Shown: piece by piece, positions 16,214 to 24,187 of the stretch | Layout: each line of letters begins with the position of its first letter | Numbering within the stretch: position 1 is the stretch's first letter | Source of the DNA: Plantactinospora mayteni | Lineage (GTDB): Bacteria > Actinomycetota > Actinomycetes > Mycobacteriales > Micromonosporaceae | DNA length: 64,000 nucleotides | Reading direction: 5' to 3' | Assembly: GCF_016862935.1 (NCBI RefSeq) | Contig: NZ_BONX01000056.1 | Coordinates: forward strand, 1-64,000 | Position numbers and translations under genes: made by a program | Notes under the pieces: model-generated | What the model saw: only the letters and a program-made list of their open reading frames with translations | Told to the model about the DNA's origin: nothing | The model's database searches: none

Positions 16214-16299
16214 GCGGGATTACGTCGGTGTCCTCATACGCCGCGACCAGGCGGGCGATTGAGGGCACCGGCGTTCCGGACGCCGACGCTGATCGGAAC

Positions 16300-17259
16300 C
16301 TACGCGGCCGTCTGCTTCTGCGGCCAACCTCGGTACCGGCCTGGTGGTACGCCGTACTGGCGCTTGAACGCATTCGCGAAGGCGAACTCGGAGCCATAGC
16401 CGATCTGCCGTCCCACCGATGCCAGCGGTGCGTCGGATTCGCGCAACAGACGAGCGGCGAGGGTCATCCGCCACCAGGTGAGGTAGGTCAACGGCCCCTG
16501 GCTCACCAGGCGTTTGAACCGGCGGGCGAAAGCGGCTCGGGACATGCCGGCAAGCGCCCCCAGATCCTCGACCGTCCACTGCCGCGACGGGTCGTCGTGG
16601 ATCGCCCGTAGCGCGGTGCCGACGACCGGGTCGGTGAGCGCGGCGCCCCAGCCGATGTCAGGGCTGCCTTCGTACCAGGCACGAAGCAGGTGTACCAGGA
16701 GCAGATCGAGGATCGCGGTGACCGCTGCCTGGGTGCCGGGACGGGGCGCTCCGAGTTCGTTGGCGAGTAGGTCGACCGTGGTTCGCAACTGGTGGTGCTG
16801 CCCCAGCCGGGCTGGCAGATGCACCACATCGGGCAGATCTCGGATGAGCGGGTGCGGGCGCTCCCGCGCAAAGCGGTACATGCCGCACAGCATCACGGTG
16901 CCAGGGCCGTCGTGAGCGGCGCCGTCCGGTCCGATCCGTACGGTGTGTGGATCGGTGGGCCGGCGCTGTTCCCGCGCCGGGGTCTGGTCGGGCCGGTACG
17001 TCATGGGCAGCAGGGGAGTTCCCGGCCGGTCGACCATCCCGTGCCGGTCTCCGTGTGGCAGCAGAAGGATGTCGCCGACGCCGAGTGCGACCGGTGGACC
17101 GGTCTGATCGACCAGCCAGCACGATCCTTCGAGGATGACGTGGAAGCCGGCCCCGGCGACCGGCTGGTACCGGCGGCCCCACGGCGGCCGGCACTCGACA
17201 CGGTAGGACGTCGGCAGGCCGGTCCGGGCAGCGGTGACGGCATCGCTCAGTACGTCCAC
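16300..17259 (-). CDS. AraC family regulator with N-terminal cupin
   Basis: About 319 residues from GTG (VDVLSDAVTAARTG), where family proteins usually begin; the frame is open further upstream to 17361 but that part looks non-coding. The N-terminal half is an AraC cupin_6 domain (GVGDILLLPHGDRHGM). The C-terminal 100 residues contain two HTH units, LGALAGMSRAAFARRFKRLV and VGRQIGYGSEFAFANAFKR. The divergent FMN reductase gene is the likely target, a common pairing in actinomycetes. An inverted repeat lies just upstream of the chosen start. Confidence 0.87.
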   Translation of the reverse strand: MDVLSDAVTAARTGLPTSYRVECRPPWGRRYQPVAGAGFHVILEGSCWLVDQTGPPVALGVGDILLLPHGDRHGMVDRPGTPLLPMTYRPDQTPAREQRRPTDPHTVRIGPDGAAHDGPGTVMLCGMYRFARERPHPLIRDLPDVVHLPARLGQHHQLRTTVDLLANELGAPRPGTQAAVTAILDLLLVHLLRAWYEGSPDIGWGAALTDPVVGTALRAIHDDPSRQWTVEDLGALAGMSRAAFARRFKRLVSQGPLTYLTWWRMTLAARLLRESDAPLASVGRQIGYGSEFAFANAFKRQYGVPPGRYRGWPQKQTAA

Positions 17260-17264
17260 GGTCC

Positions 17265-17281
17265 GCAGACTACTCGTCTGC
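17265..17281. promoter_or_regulatory. Short inverted repeat upstream of AraC gene
   Basis: GCAGAC-TACTC-GTCTGC, perfect 6-bp arms. It lies between the AraC start and the FMN reductase gene, where an AraC or autoregulatory site is expected. Short, so tentative. Confidence 0.4.
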
Positions 17282-17381
17282 CCGATCGAGACGATCGCGT
17301 ATGCAACGGGCACGCTGCGGCATGGCTCGTGCCCGTGCACCCGCCTAGCGTTTGCCGGCAAGGACAGACCGAGGGGGCAGG

Positions 17382-17978
17382 ATGACGAAGATCGCCATCA
17401 TCGTGGGCAGCACGCGGCCGGCTCGCGCCGGCACCGCCGTGGCGCGTTGGGTCCATGAGATCGCGCTGCGGCACGGCGACGCCGACTACGAACTGATCGA
17501 CCTCAAGGAGGTGGATCTTCCCGCGCTGGACGAAGACCTGGCGCCAATGCTGGGGCGGTACAGCCAGCCACACACCCGTCGATGGTCCGAGCGGATCAGT
17601 CCGTTCGACGGGTACGTGTTCGTGACGCCCGAGTACAACCACGGAATGCCGGCGGCCCTGAAGAACGCGATCGATTTTCTCTACGCCGAGTGGACCAACA
17701 AGGCCGCCGCGTTCGTCAGCTACGGCAGTGAGGGCGGGGTTCGGGCGGTGGAGCAGCTCAGGCAGGTGATGGCCCAGGTCAGGATCGCGGACGTGGGCAG
17801 CTCCACGACGCTCTACCTTGCCGAGGACTTCGTCAACTACACGGAGTTCCGGCCCCGGCCCTTCCAGGAGCAGAGTGTGCGTACCATGCTCGCCGAACTG
17901 ATCTCGTGGAGCGAGGCGCTGCGTACCCTCCGCGGCCGGTCCGGAACCGGACAGGCCACCCTCACGTCCGCCCGTTAG
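17382..17978 (+). CDS. NADPH-dependent FMN reductase
   Basis: 198 residues. Flavodoxin-like fold with phosphate-binding GSTRPARAGTAVARWV at residues 9-24, and TPEYNHGMPAALKNAID, the hallmark of the NADPH-dependent FMN reductase / quinone reductase family. It likely reduces flavin or quinones in the cytoplasm. GAGGGGGCAGG immediately upstream sets the ATG. It is controlled, in all likelihood, by the divergent AraC protein. Confidence 0.9.
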   Translation: MTKIAIIVGSTRPARAGTAVARWVHEIALRHGDADYELIDLKEVDLPALDEDLAPMLGRYSQPHTRRWSERISPFDGYVFVTPEYNHGMPAALKNAIDFLYAEWTNKAAAFVSYGSEGGVRAVEQLRQVMAQVRIADVGSSTTLYLAEDFVNYTEFRPRPFQEQSVRTMLAELISWSEALRTLRGRSGTGQATLTSAR

Positions 17979-17981
17979 AAG

Positions 17982-18051
17982 GCCCGGCCGCGCCGGGCTC
18001 ACCGTCAGGTGACCGGGTACCCGGCCGACTTCCGGGCACCTTCGGGAAGTC
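17982..18051. terminator. Hairpins between FMN reductase and ABC permease
   Basis: Two stems lie in the convergent gap: GCCCGGC/GCCGGGC (17982-17988, 17992-17998, 3-nt loop) and GACTTCC/GGAAGTC (18027-18033, 18045-18051). The second overlaps the stop of the permease gene. Probably a two-way terminator. Confidence 0.6.
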
Positions 18052-18985
18052 AGCCCTTGCGGCCCTGGGTGGCGACGCCCTCGACGAAGTAGCGCTGGCC
18101 GACGCTGAACAGCAGCAACATCGGCAGCGTGACGAGCAGCGAGGCGACCATCACGTACTGGTAGTCACCCTGCCCGCCGGCCGTCGGGCTGTACTTCGTC
18201 ATCGCGTACGCGATCCCGAGCGGGGCGGTGAAGTCCTCGACCGACTCGCCGTTGAGATAGATCAGGGCGGCCTGGAAGTTGTTCCAGGCCGCCTGGAACT
18301 CGAACAGGAAAACGATGATGAACGACGGGATGGACAGCGGCATGGCGATCCGCCAGAACAGCTGCCAGTAGCTTGATCCGTCGATCCGGGCGGCCTCGAA
18401 CAGTTCCCGCGGCAACCCGAGGTAGAACTGTCGTTGCAGGAAGATGTAGAAGGCGGAGCCGAACAGGTTGGCCCCGAACAACGGCACCCAGGTGCCGAGG
18501 AGGCCCGTCTCCTTCCAGATGAGGTAGGTCGGGATCATCGTGACCGAGCCCGGCAGCATCATGGTGCCGAGGACCAGCCCGAAGAGGATGTTGCGGCCGG
18601 GGAAGCGGAAGTAGGCGAATCCGAACGCCACCACCGAGCTTGCGATGGAAACCGTCGCCGCGGCGAGCAACGCGATCGACACGCTGTTGAAGATCCAGTG
18701 TAGTAACGGCAGTTCGTCCCAGACCTGGACGTAGTTGTCGAGGCGCCACGTCTCCGGGACGAGCGAGTTGTCGAAGACCTGACTGGCCGGTTTGAGACTG
18801 GCCGCGACCAGCCACAGCAGCGGGTACAGGAACAACGCGGCGAACCCGACGAGCGGGATCGTCAGCAGGACCCGTCTCACCGTCCAGCTCTGCCGTCGAG
18901 GGCCGGTTTCCCGAGGCTCCTCGGCGGGACCGACGGCCGCCGCCGGCCCCGGGGCGGGTACGGTGCCGCGGCTGATCGTCGCCAT
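18050..18985 (-). CDS. Sugar ABC transporter permease (MalG type)
   Basis: 311 residues, six membrane helices. The EAA loop reads ELFEAARIDGSSYWQLFWRIA, the signature of carbohydrate importer permeases that dock the ATPase. A cytoplasmic Pro/Gly-rich N terminus precedes helix 1. It overlaps the stop of the upstream permease (TAATG), so the two are translated together. As usual for CUT1 systems in actinomycetes no ATPase gene is present; the shared MsiK-type ATPase is presumably elsewhere. Confidence 0.92.
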   Translation of the reverse strand: MATISRGTVPAPGPAAAVGPAEEPRETGPRRQSWTVRRVLLTIPLVGFAALFLYPLLWLVAASLKPASQVFDNSLVPETWRLDNYVQVWDELPLLHWIFNSVSIALLAAATVSIASSVVAFGFAYFRFPGRNILFGLVLGTMMLPGSVTMIPTYLIWKETGLLGTWVPLFGANLFGSAFYIFLQRQFYLGLPRELFEAARIDGSSYWQLFWRIAMPLSIPSFIIVFLFEFQAAWNNFQAALIYLNGESVEDFTAPLGIAYAMTKYSPTAGGQGDYQYVMVASLLVTLPMLLLFSVGQRYFVEGVATQGRKG

Positions 18986-19959
18986 TACCGGCCTCCCTCG
19001 TAGTACACGAAGCGGTTACCGACCCTCACCTGGATGAAGGTCAGGATCATCAGGATGACGAAGAGCAACCAGGCCATGGCGGCGGCGAACCCGAAGTTGA
19101 ACTGCCGGAACGCCTCCTGGAACAGGTAGACGGCGTAGAACAGCGACGCGTCCGGCGCCGCGTTGTTCTGGTCCCGCCAGAACAGCAGGTACGCCTGGTC
19201 GAACACCTGGAAGGCGTGGATCGTCAGGATGATGACGTTGAAGAACATCGCGCCGGAGATCATCGGAAGGGTGATCGAGAAGAACTTGCGTACCGGTCCG
19301 GCCCCGTCCAGCGAAGCCACCTCGTAGAGGTCCCGCGGTACGTTCTTCAGGGCCGCCAGGAAGATGACCATGGTGCCGCTGACGCCCCAGAGCGTCATCA
19401 GCACGATCGACGGTTTGACCCAGCCGGGGTCGACCAGCCACTGTGGGCCGTCGATCCCGATGGACCGGAGGCCCTGGTTGATGGCGCCGGTGTTGCCGTT
19501 GAGCAGGAGGAGGAACATCGACGCGGTGGCGACCATCGGTGTCATCTTGGGCAGGTAGTAGACGGTCCGGAAGAAACCGGCGCCACGTCCCACCCCGTTG
19601 AGCAGCATCGCCAGGAGCAGCGCGAAGCAGATCTCCAGCGGCACGGCCAACACCGCGTAGAACAGGGTGTTCCCCAACGACGTGGCGACCTTCGGGTTCT
19701 CCAGCAACTCCTGGTAGTTGCTGGTCCCGGCCGGCCGGATGACGTTCGTCGCCAGGTTGTAGTGGCTGAACGAGATGACCAGGCTGTAGATCATCGTCCC
19801 GGCCGTGAAGACGAGGAAGCCGACGATCCACGGCGAGATGAAGAGGTAGCCGGCCAACGCCTCCCGGCGGTTGTACCTGGCCGTCCTGGCCGGCCGCGTC
19901 GATCTGCGGCTGCGGCTGCGGGTGCCGGTGTCGCGCGGTGTGACGGTGCTGGGTGTCAT
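18985..19959 (-). CDS. Sugar ABC transporter permease (MalF type)
   Basis: 324 residues with six membrane helices after a basic N terminus. The EAA motif is DLYEVASLDGAGPVRKFFSITLP split across the loop. It is second of three genes in the importer operon, 109 bases after the binding-protein gene and overlapping the next permease. With its partner it forms the membrane channel for the sugar delivered by the binding protein. Confidence 0.92.
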   Translation of the reverse strand: MTPSTVTPRDTGTRSRSRRSTRPARTARYNRREALAGYLFISPWIVGFLVFTAGTMIYSLVISFSHYNLATNVIRPAGTSNYQELLENPKVATSLGNTLFYAVLAVPLEICFALLLAMLLNGVGRGAGFFRTVYYLPKMTPMVATASMFLLLLNGNTGAINQGLRSIGIDGPQWLVDPGWVKPSIVLMTLWGVSGTMVIFLAALKNVPRDLYEVASLDGAGPVRKFFSITLPMISGAMFFNVIILTIHAFQVFDQAYLLFWRDQNNAAPDASLFYAVYLFQEAFRQFNFGFAAAMAWLLFVILMILTFIQVRVGNRFVYYEGGR

Positions 19960-20068
19960 CCAACGCCTTCCTGATCTGCCGCAGGCCGGAGGGAGGTCTC
20001 CGGAATGGGGTGTGGCGGGCCCGCGCCGCGCGGGGACCCGCCACGCCCGTCGTGAACGCCGGTGTGGG

Positions 20069-21433
20069 TCAGCCGCCGGTGACGGTCTTGTAGGCGTCCA
20101 TCGACGCCGCCTGCGCGTCGGCGAGCGCCTGTTGGGCGGTCTTGCTTCCGAGTAGCGCCGCCGTGAGGGCGTTCAGCAACTCCTGCTTGATCTGCTGGCC
20201 AGCCGGCGACGCGCCCACGCTCTTACCCTTGTCCACGATGTCGTAGTAGGTGCTGATCACCTGGTCGAAGCCGGCGTTTCCGCTGGGCTTGACGAACTGC
20301 TCGCGGATGGCCTTGTCGGCCACGGGCGACCCGGTGAACAGCCCCGTGTCGATCGAGTTCTTCTGCTTGACGGTCGCGGCCCGGGCCTCGGCGGCTGCCG
20401 TCCACGACCCGTCCTCGGTGAGCGCCAGCGCCCACCTGCACGCGGCGGCGGGATTCTTGGCCTTGGCGGGAACGACGAAGGACGTGCCGCTCGACGCGGT
20501 GACCGGATTGCCGTCCTTGCCCCTGAACGGCACCGCGGCCAGCTTGATCTTGTCTTTGTACGGGGAGAGGACGTTCGGGTACCACTGGGCGTCCACTTCC
20601 GCGCCGACCTGGTTCTGGACGAACTGGTTCTTCTCCCCGAACATGTCGAACGAGTCGGTGAAGCTCTTGTACTTCGCGAATCCGCCCTGCGCGTCGACGA
20701 TCTTCTTCAGCAGTTCGAGCGCCGCGACGTTGTTCGGGTCGTCCAGCGCCGGCTGGCCGTTTTCGTCGGCGAGCCGGCCACCCATGCCGACCAGCCAGAG
20801 GTTGGTCTGACCGATGGCCTGGGGGTTGAAGCCGAGCGTGCTGGGCACGTCACCGTTGGCCTTGTACATCTTGCCGATGGCGGCGAGCAGCTTGTCGGGG
20901 TTCGAGGTGTCGATGTCGGTGTCCTGTACGCCGGCGGCGTCCATGACGGTCTTGTTCAGGATGATGGCCGGCGGCTGGTAGAACTGCGGGACGGCCCAGA
21001 TCTGGTCCTTGTACGTCACGCTGTCGACGACCGACGGGTACCAGCGGTCCTTCCCCACCTTGTTGGCCGACAGGCACGTGTCCAGCGGCAGGATGAGGTT
21101 CTGCGCGGCATAGGTCAACACCAGCTCCCGGTCCATCTGGACCACGTCCGGGACGTTGCCGCTGGCCAGTCGGGTGGTGAACTTCTGCGCGTCGAAGCCC
21201 GTCTGGTCCGATTCGATCGTCACGCCGTCGAGCTGCTTCGCCGCGTGGTCCAGCCGGGCCTGGCCGACGTCGTCGGGGTTGTCGAAGCCCCAGTAACTCA
21301 TGGTGCCGGAGGGCTTCGCCTCGAAGTTCGCGGCATCGCTGCCGCCGTTGTCGCTTCCGGAACCGCAGGCGGTCGTCGCGGCAAGTGCGGCGGCAACGCC
21401 TGCGGCTACGAAGGCCGCTCGCCTCTTCCTCAT
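20069..21433 (-). CDS. Sugar ABC transporter substrate-binding lipoprotein
   Basis: 454 residues. Signal MRKRRAAFVAAGVAAALAA ends in lipobox TTAC, so the protein is lipid-anchored outside the membrane. The rest is a type-1 extracellular solute-binding domain (SBP_bac_1). Start at MRKRR has AAGGGA at good spacing. The operon lies back to back with a GH38 gene, and its promoter carries a copy of the locus palindrome, so it should import the glycoside or sugar processed by the GH38 enzymes. Confidence 0.92.
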   Translation of the reverse strand: MRKRRAAFVAAGVAAALAATTACGSGSDNGGSDAANFEAKPSGTMSYWGFDNPDDVGQARLDHAAKQLDGVTIESDQTGFDAQKFTTRLASGNVPDVVQMDRELVLTYAAQNLILPLDTCLSANKVGKDRWYPSVVDSVTYKDQIWAVPQFYQPPAIILNKTVMDAAGVQDTDIDTSNPDKLLAAIGKMYKANGDVPSTLGFNPQAIGQTNLWLVGMGGRLADENGQPALDDPNNVAALELLKKIVDAQGGFAKYKSFTDSFDMFGEKNQFVQNQVGAEVDAQWYPNVLSPYKDKIKLAAVPFRGKDGNPVTASSGTSFVVPAKAKNPAAACRWALALTEDGSWTAAAEARAATVKQKNSIDTGLFTGSPVADKAIREQFVKPSGNAGFDQVISTYYDIVDKGKSVGASPAGQQIKQELLNALTAALLGSKTAQQALADAQAASMDAYKTVTGG

Positions 21434-21494
21434 CGGGGTCCCTTCGACAACGTGGGGGATCGGTGAAGCCGACCCAGAGGTGGTCAGGTAGATA

Positions 21495-21543
21495 TGGAAT
21501 CCGTACCAGGCGGGACCGTATCGGAACGAGAGACCGGACACAA
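21495..21543 (-). promoter_or_regulatory. Promoter and LacI-type operator of the ABC importer
   Basis: On the minus strand TTGTGT (21538-21543) and TACGGT (21515-21520) are 17 bases apart. Just downstream, 21495-21508 reads (plus strand) TGGAATCCGTACCA, a palindrome matching the ROK-promoter site TGGGATCGATCCCA at 10 of 14 positions. The geometry is the same as at the ROK promoter. Confidence 0.65.
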
Positions 21544-21626
21544 CAGCCGAGGTTTCCGAAAGATGTCTTAGCAGGTCAAAGGCCCTACGGGGTTGCTATC
21601 GCCACGACACTAGAGTTGGATCAGGC

Positions 21627-24161
21627 ATGACAACGATGCCACATCCCCAGGGGGCAGACGTGCCCGCAATCGAGCAGATCCTGCTTATCGGTCATACACA
21701 CCACGACGTCGGCTACACCAACAGTCCACGCATAGTGGACGAGCACCATCGGCGCATCGTGGCGGAGGTGCTGCGGCTGGCCGAGGCCGACGCCACGCCG
21801 CGGCCGGACCAGTTCCGCTGGACGTTCGAGGTGGCCCGGCCGGTCCTGCGCTTCCTCGACACCGCCGAGGCGCCAGAACGCGAGGCGCTGCGACGGCTCG
21901 TGACCGAGGGCCGGATCGCCGTGACCGGCGGCTACCTCAACATGACCCAACTGCCGTCGGACTTCGAGCTGGACGCCGCGTACGACGCCCTGGGCGCTCT
22001 TCGCGCCGCCGGGCTGCCGGTGCGTACCGAGCAGCACGGCGACGTCAACGGCATTGCCTGGGGCACCGTCGAGGCGGCACGCCGGGCGGGATTGTCCCGA
22101 CTGGTGATGGCGCTGAACCCGGATCACGGCCGGCCCCCGTACGAGCAGCCCACCGGATTCTGGTGGGAGGGGCCCGGCGGGCACCGGATCTTCGTCTGGT
22201 TGTCGACGCACTACGGCTTCGGCGAGGAATGGGGGATCGTCGACGGTGACGTGGTCGCCGCCGAGCGCAACATCGCCGCCTTCGTCGAGCACCTGTCCGG
22301 CCGCCCGGACTATCCCTACGACCTGGCGCTGGTCCACGCGGGCAACGACAACCGCTGGCCGACACCGCTGTTCCTGGACGTGGTGCGGCACTGGAACTCC
22401 GTGCCCGGACGTCCACCCATGCGTACCGCGACCATCGACGAGGCACTCGACCTGCTCGAAGCGCAGGCGAGCCGCGCGGACGTCCCGGTCGTACGCGGGG
22501 AGTGGTCCGACTGGTGGGCGCACGGCCACGGGTCGACGGCCCGTGAGGTCGCCGTCTACCGGGAGGCTCGCTCCTTCGCCCGGGCGGCCCAGACGAGCCT
22601 CGGGCTGACCGTGCTCCGGCGGGCCGGCACGCCCGCCCTCGCGCACGTGCTCGGTTACCGGCGAGGCCCGGTACGGCTACGGGACGAGCGCGAGGTGGTC
22701 GCCGACCTGGCGCGGGTGGACGAGGACCTGCTGCTGTTCGGCGAGCACACCTGGGGCTCCTGGGAGACCTACTCGAAGCCGCACTCGACGTTCAGCCACT
22801 CGCACTGGAACGCCAAGGCCGGGTTCGCGTACCAGGCGTACGACCTGGCCCGGGATCTGGCGGTCGAGGGCATGTTCCGGCTCGCCGCGAGCGCGCCCGA
22901 CGCGGTCACCGGCGACGGCGTACTCGTGGTCAACCCGACCGAGCGCGACCGGGTCGAGCCCGTGGACGTCGAGATCGACGGCGCGCGCCGGGGCCGGCTG
23001 GTCGCCCGGGCACCGGCCTTCGGCGTGGCCGTGCTGCCCCGGCCCGAACCGCTGCCGGCCGGCCGACCTGGACGAGAGATCACCAAGGGTGCCTACCGGG
23101 CGGTCGTCGACCCCGCGCGGGGCGGGGTCGTCTCCCTGGTCGACCTGCGTGACGGCCGGGAACTCGTCGACCGGGACGTCGCGCACGGGCTGGGCGCGAT
23201 CGTCGTCGAGACCGTTCCGTCGGACTGTGACCATCCGATGATGCGCTCTGGAAAGGACTTCCATCCCGACTTCCCCGGCCCCGACTTCGACCGGCACGTC
23301 GCCCGGGGCGACGCCGATCCGGAGATCACCGAGTCGGACGACCTCGCGACGATCACCTGGCGAGCCGCCCCGTTCGGCCTGCCGACGGCGACCATGACGC
23401 TCACCCTCTACCGCGAGGTGGATGTCGTCGATCTCGACGTGCACCTGGTCAAGCCGGCTCGGCTGGAGCCGGAGAGCATCCTGGTGGCCTTCCCGTTCGC
23501 GGTGGCCGACCCGGAGTTCCTGATGGAGACCGCCGGGGCGGTGTACGCGGCCGGGACCGAGCAACTCCCCGACACCAGCATGGACTGGTATTCGATCCAG
23601 CACGCGATCGGCGTGACGAACCGGCGGCACGGCATCCTGTGGGGGAGCTTCGACGTCCCGCTGGTGCAGGTGGGTGGTTTCCACACCGGGTTGTGGGCGC
23701 GCACCCTCGACGTGGCCGGCGGGCAGGTGAACAGCTGGCTGATGAACAACCTGCACTTCACCAACTTCCAGGCCAGCCAGGACGGCACTCGGCGCTACCG
23801 CTACCGGTTCGCCGCCAGCGGGTCCGCCGTGACCGCCGAGCAGGTCCGGGTGTACGGCCGGAACCTGCTCGAACCGCTCCAGGCGAGGCAGTACGCCGGC
23901 CCCGTCGCCGCCGGAGGCAGCGGCCTGCGGGTGGAGCCGGCGGACCGACTGCTCGCCGAGGTCCGGCCGGTGGGCGACGGCGCGGTGCGGGTACGCCTGC
24001 GCAACATCGGTGCGGAGCCGGTGGCGGCGGAGGTCTGCTGGGACGGTCCAGGGGTGACCGGGGGCGGACCGGTCACCGTGCCCGGCCACGGCCTGGCTGA
24101 GGTGACCCTGCACCGCTCGCGCGCCGTTGCACCATCTACGCCTACAACGCGGGCCCGCTGA
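21627..24161 (+). CDS. Glycoside hydrolase family 38-like protein
   Basis: 844 residues. The N-terminal GH38 (alpha-mannosidase class II) domain shows the zinc/active-site start IGHTHHDVGYTN and a putative nucleophile aspartate in HGDVNGIAWG. The middle and C-terminal beta domains follow (LMNNLHFTNFQASQDG). It is the most divergent of the three local GH38 proteins: the usual H-x-D-P-x-W at the start is replaced by H-x-H-H-D-V-G-Y. It is probably cytoplasmic (no signal) and acts on imported alpha-mannosides or a related glycoside. It is divergent from the importer operon. TAGAGT ten bases before the ATG could serve a near-leaderless transcript. Confidence 0.83.
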   Translation: MTTMPHPQGADVPAIEQILLIGHTHHDVGYTNSPRIVDEHHRRIVAEVLRLAEADATPRPDQFRWTFEVARPVLRFLDTAEAPEREALRRLVTEGRIAVTGGYLNMTQLPSDFELDAAYDALGALRAAGLPVRTEQHGDVNGIAWGTVEAARRAGLSRLVMALNPDHGRPPYEQPTGFWWEGPGGHRIFVWLSTHYGFGEEWGIVDGDVVAAERNIAAFVEHLSGRPDYPYDLALVHAGNDNRWPTPLFLDVVRHWNSVPGRPPMRTATIDEALDLLEAQASRADVPVVRGEWSDWWAHGHGSTAREVAVYREARSFARAAQTSLGLTVLRRAGTPALAHVLGYRRGPVRLRDEREVVADLARVDEDLLLFGEHTWGSWETYSKPHSTFSHSHWNAKAGFAYQAYDLARDLAVEGMFRLAASAPDAVTGDGVLVVNPTERDRVEPVDVEIDGARRGRLVARAPAFGVAVLPRPEPLPAGRPGREITKGAYRAVVDPARGGVVSLVDLRDGRELVDRDVAHGLGAIVVETVPSDCDHPMMRSGKDFHPDFPGPDFDRHVARGDADPEITESDDLATITWRAAPFGLPTATMTLTLYREVDVVDLDVHLVKPARLEPESILVAFPFAVADPEFLMETAGAVYAAGTEQLPDTSMDWYSIQHAIGVTNRRHGILWGSFDVPLVQVGGFHTGLWARTLDVAGGQVNSWLMNNLHFTNFQASQDGTRRYRYRFAASGSAVTAEQVRVYGRNLLEPLQARQYAGPVAAGGSGLRVEPADRLLAEVRPVGDGAVRVRLRNIGAEPVAAEVCWDGPGVTGGGPVTVPGHGLAEVTLHRSRAVAPSTPTTRAR

Positions 24162-24187
24162 CCGCGCCAGCGGTCACCCGGGTCAGC
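24157..24187. terminator. Stop-containing hairpin between two GH38 genes
   Basis: GCTGACC (24157-24163) pairs with GGTCAGC (24181-24187), and an inner ACCG/CGGT extends the stem. Each arm carries the TGA of one of the two convergent genes. Confidence 0.45.
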
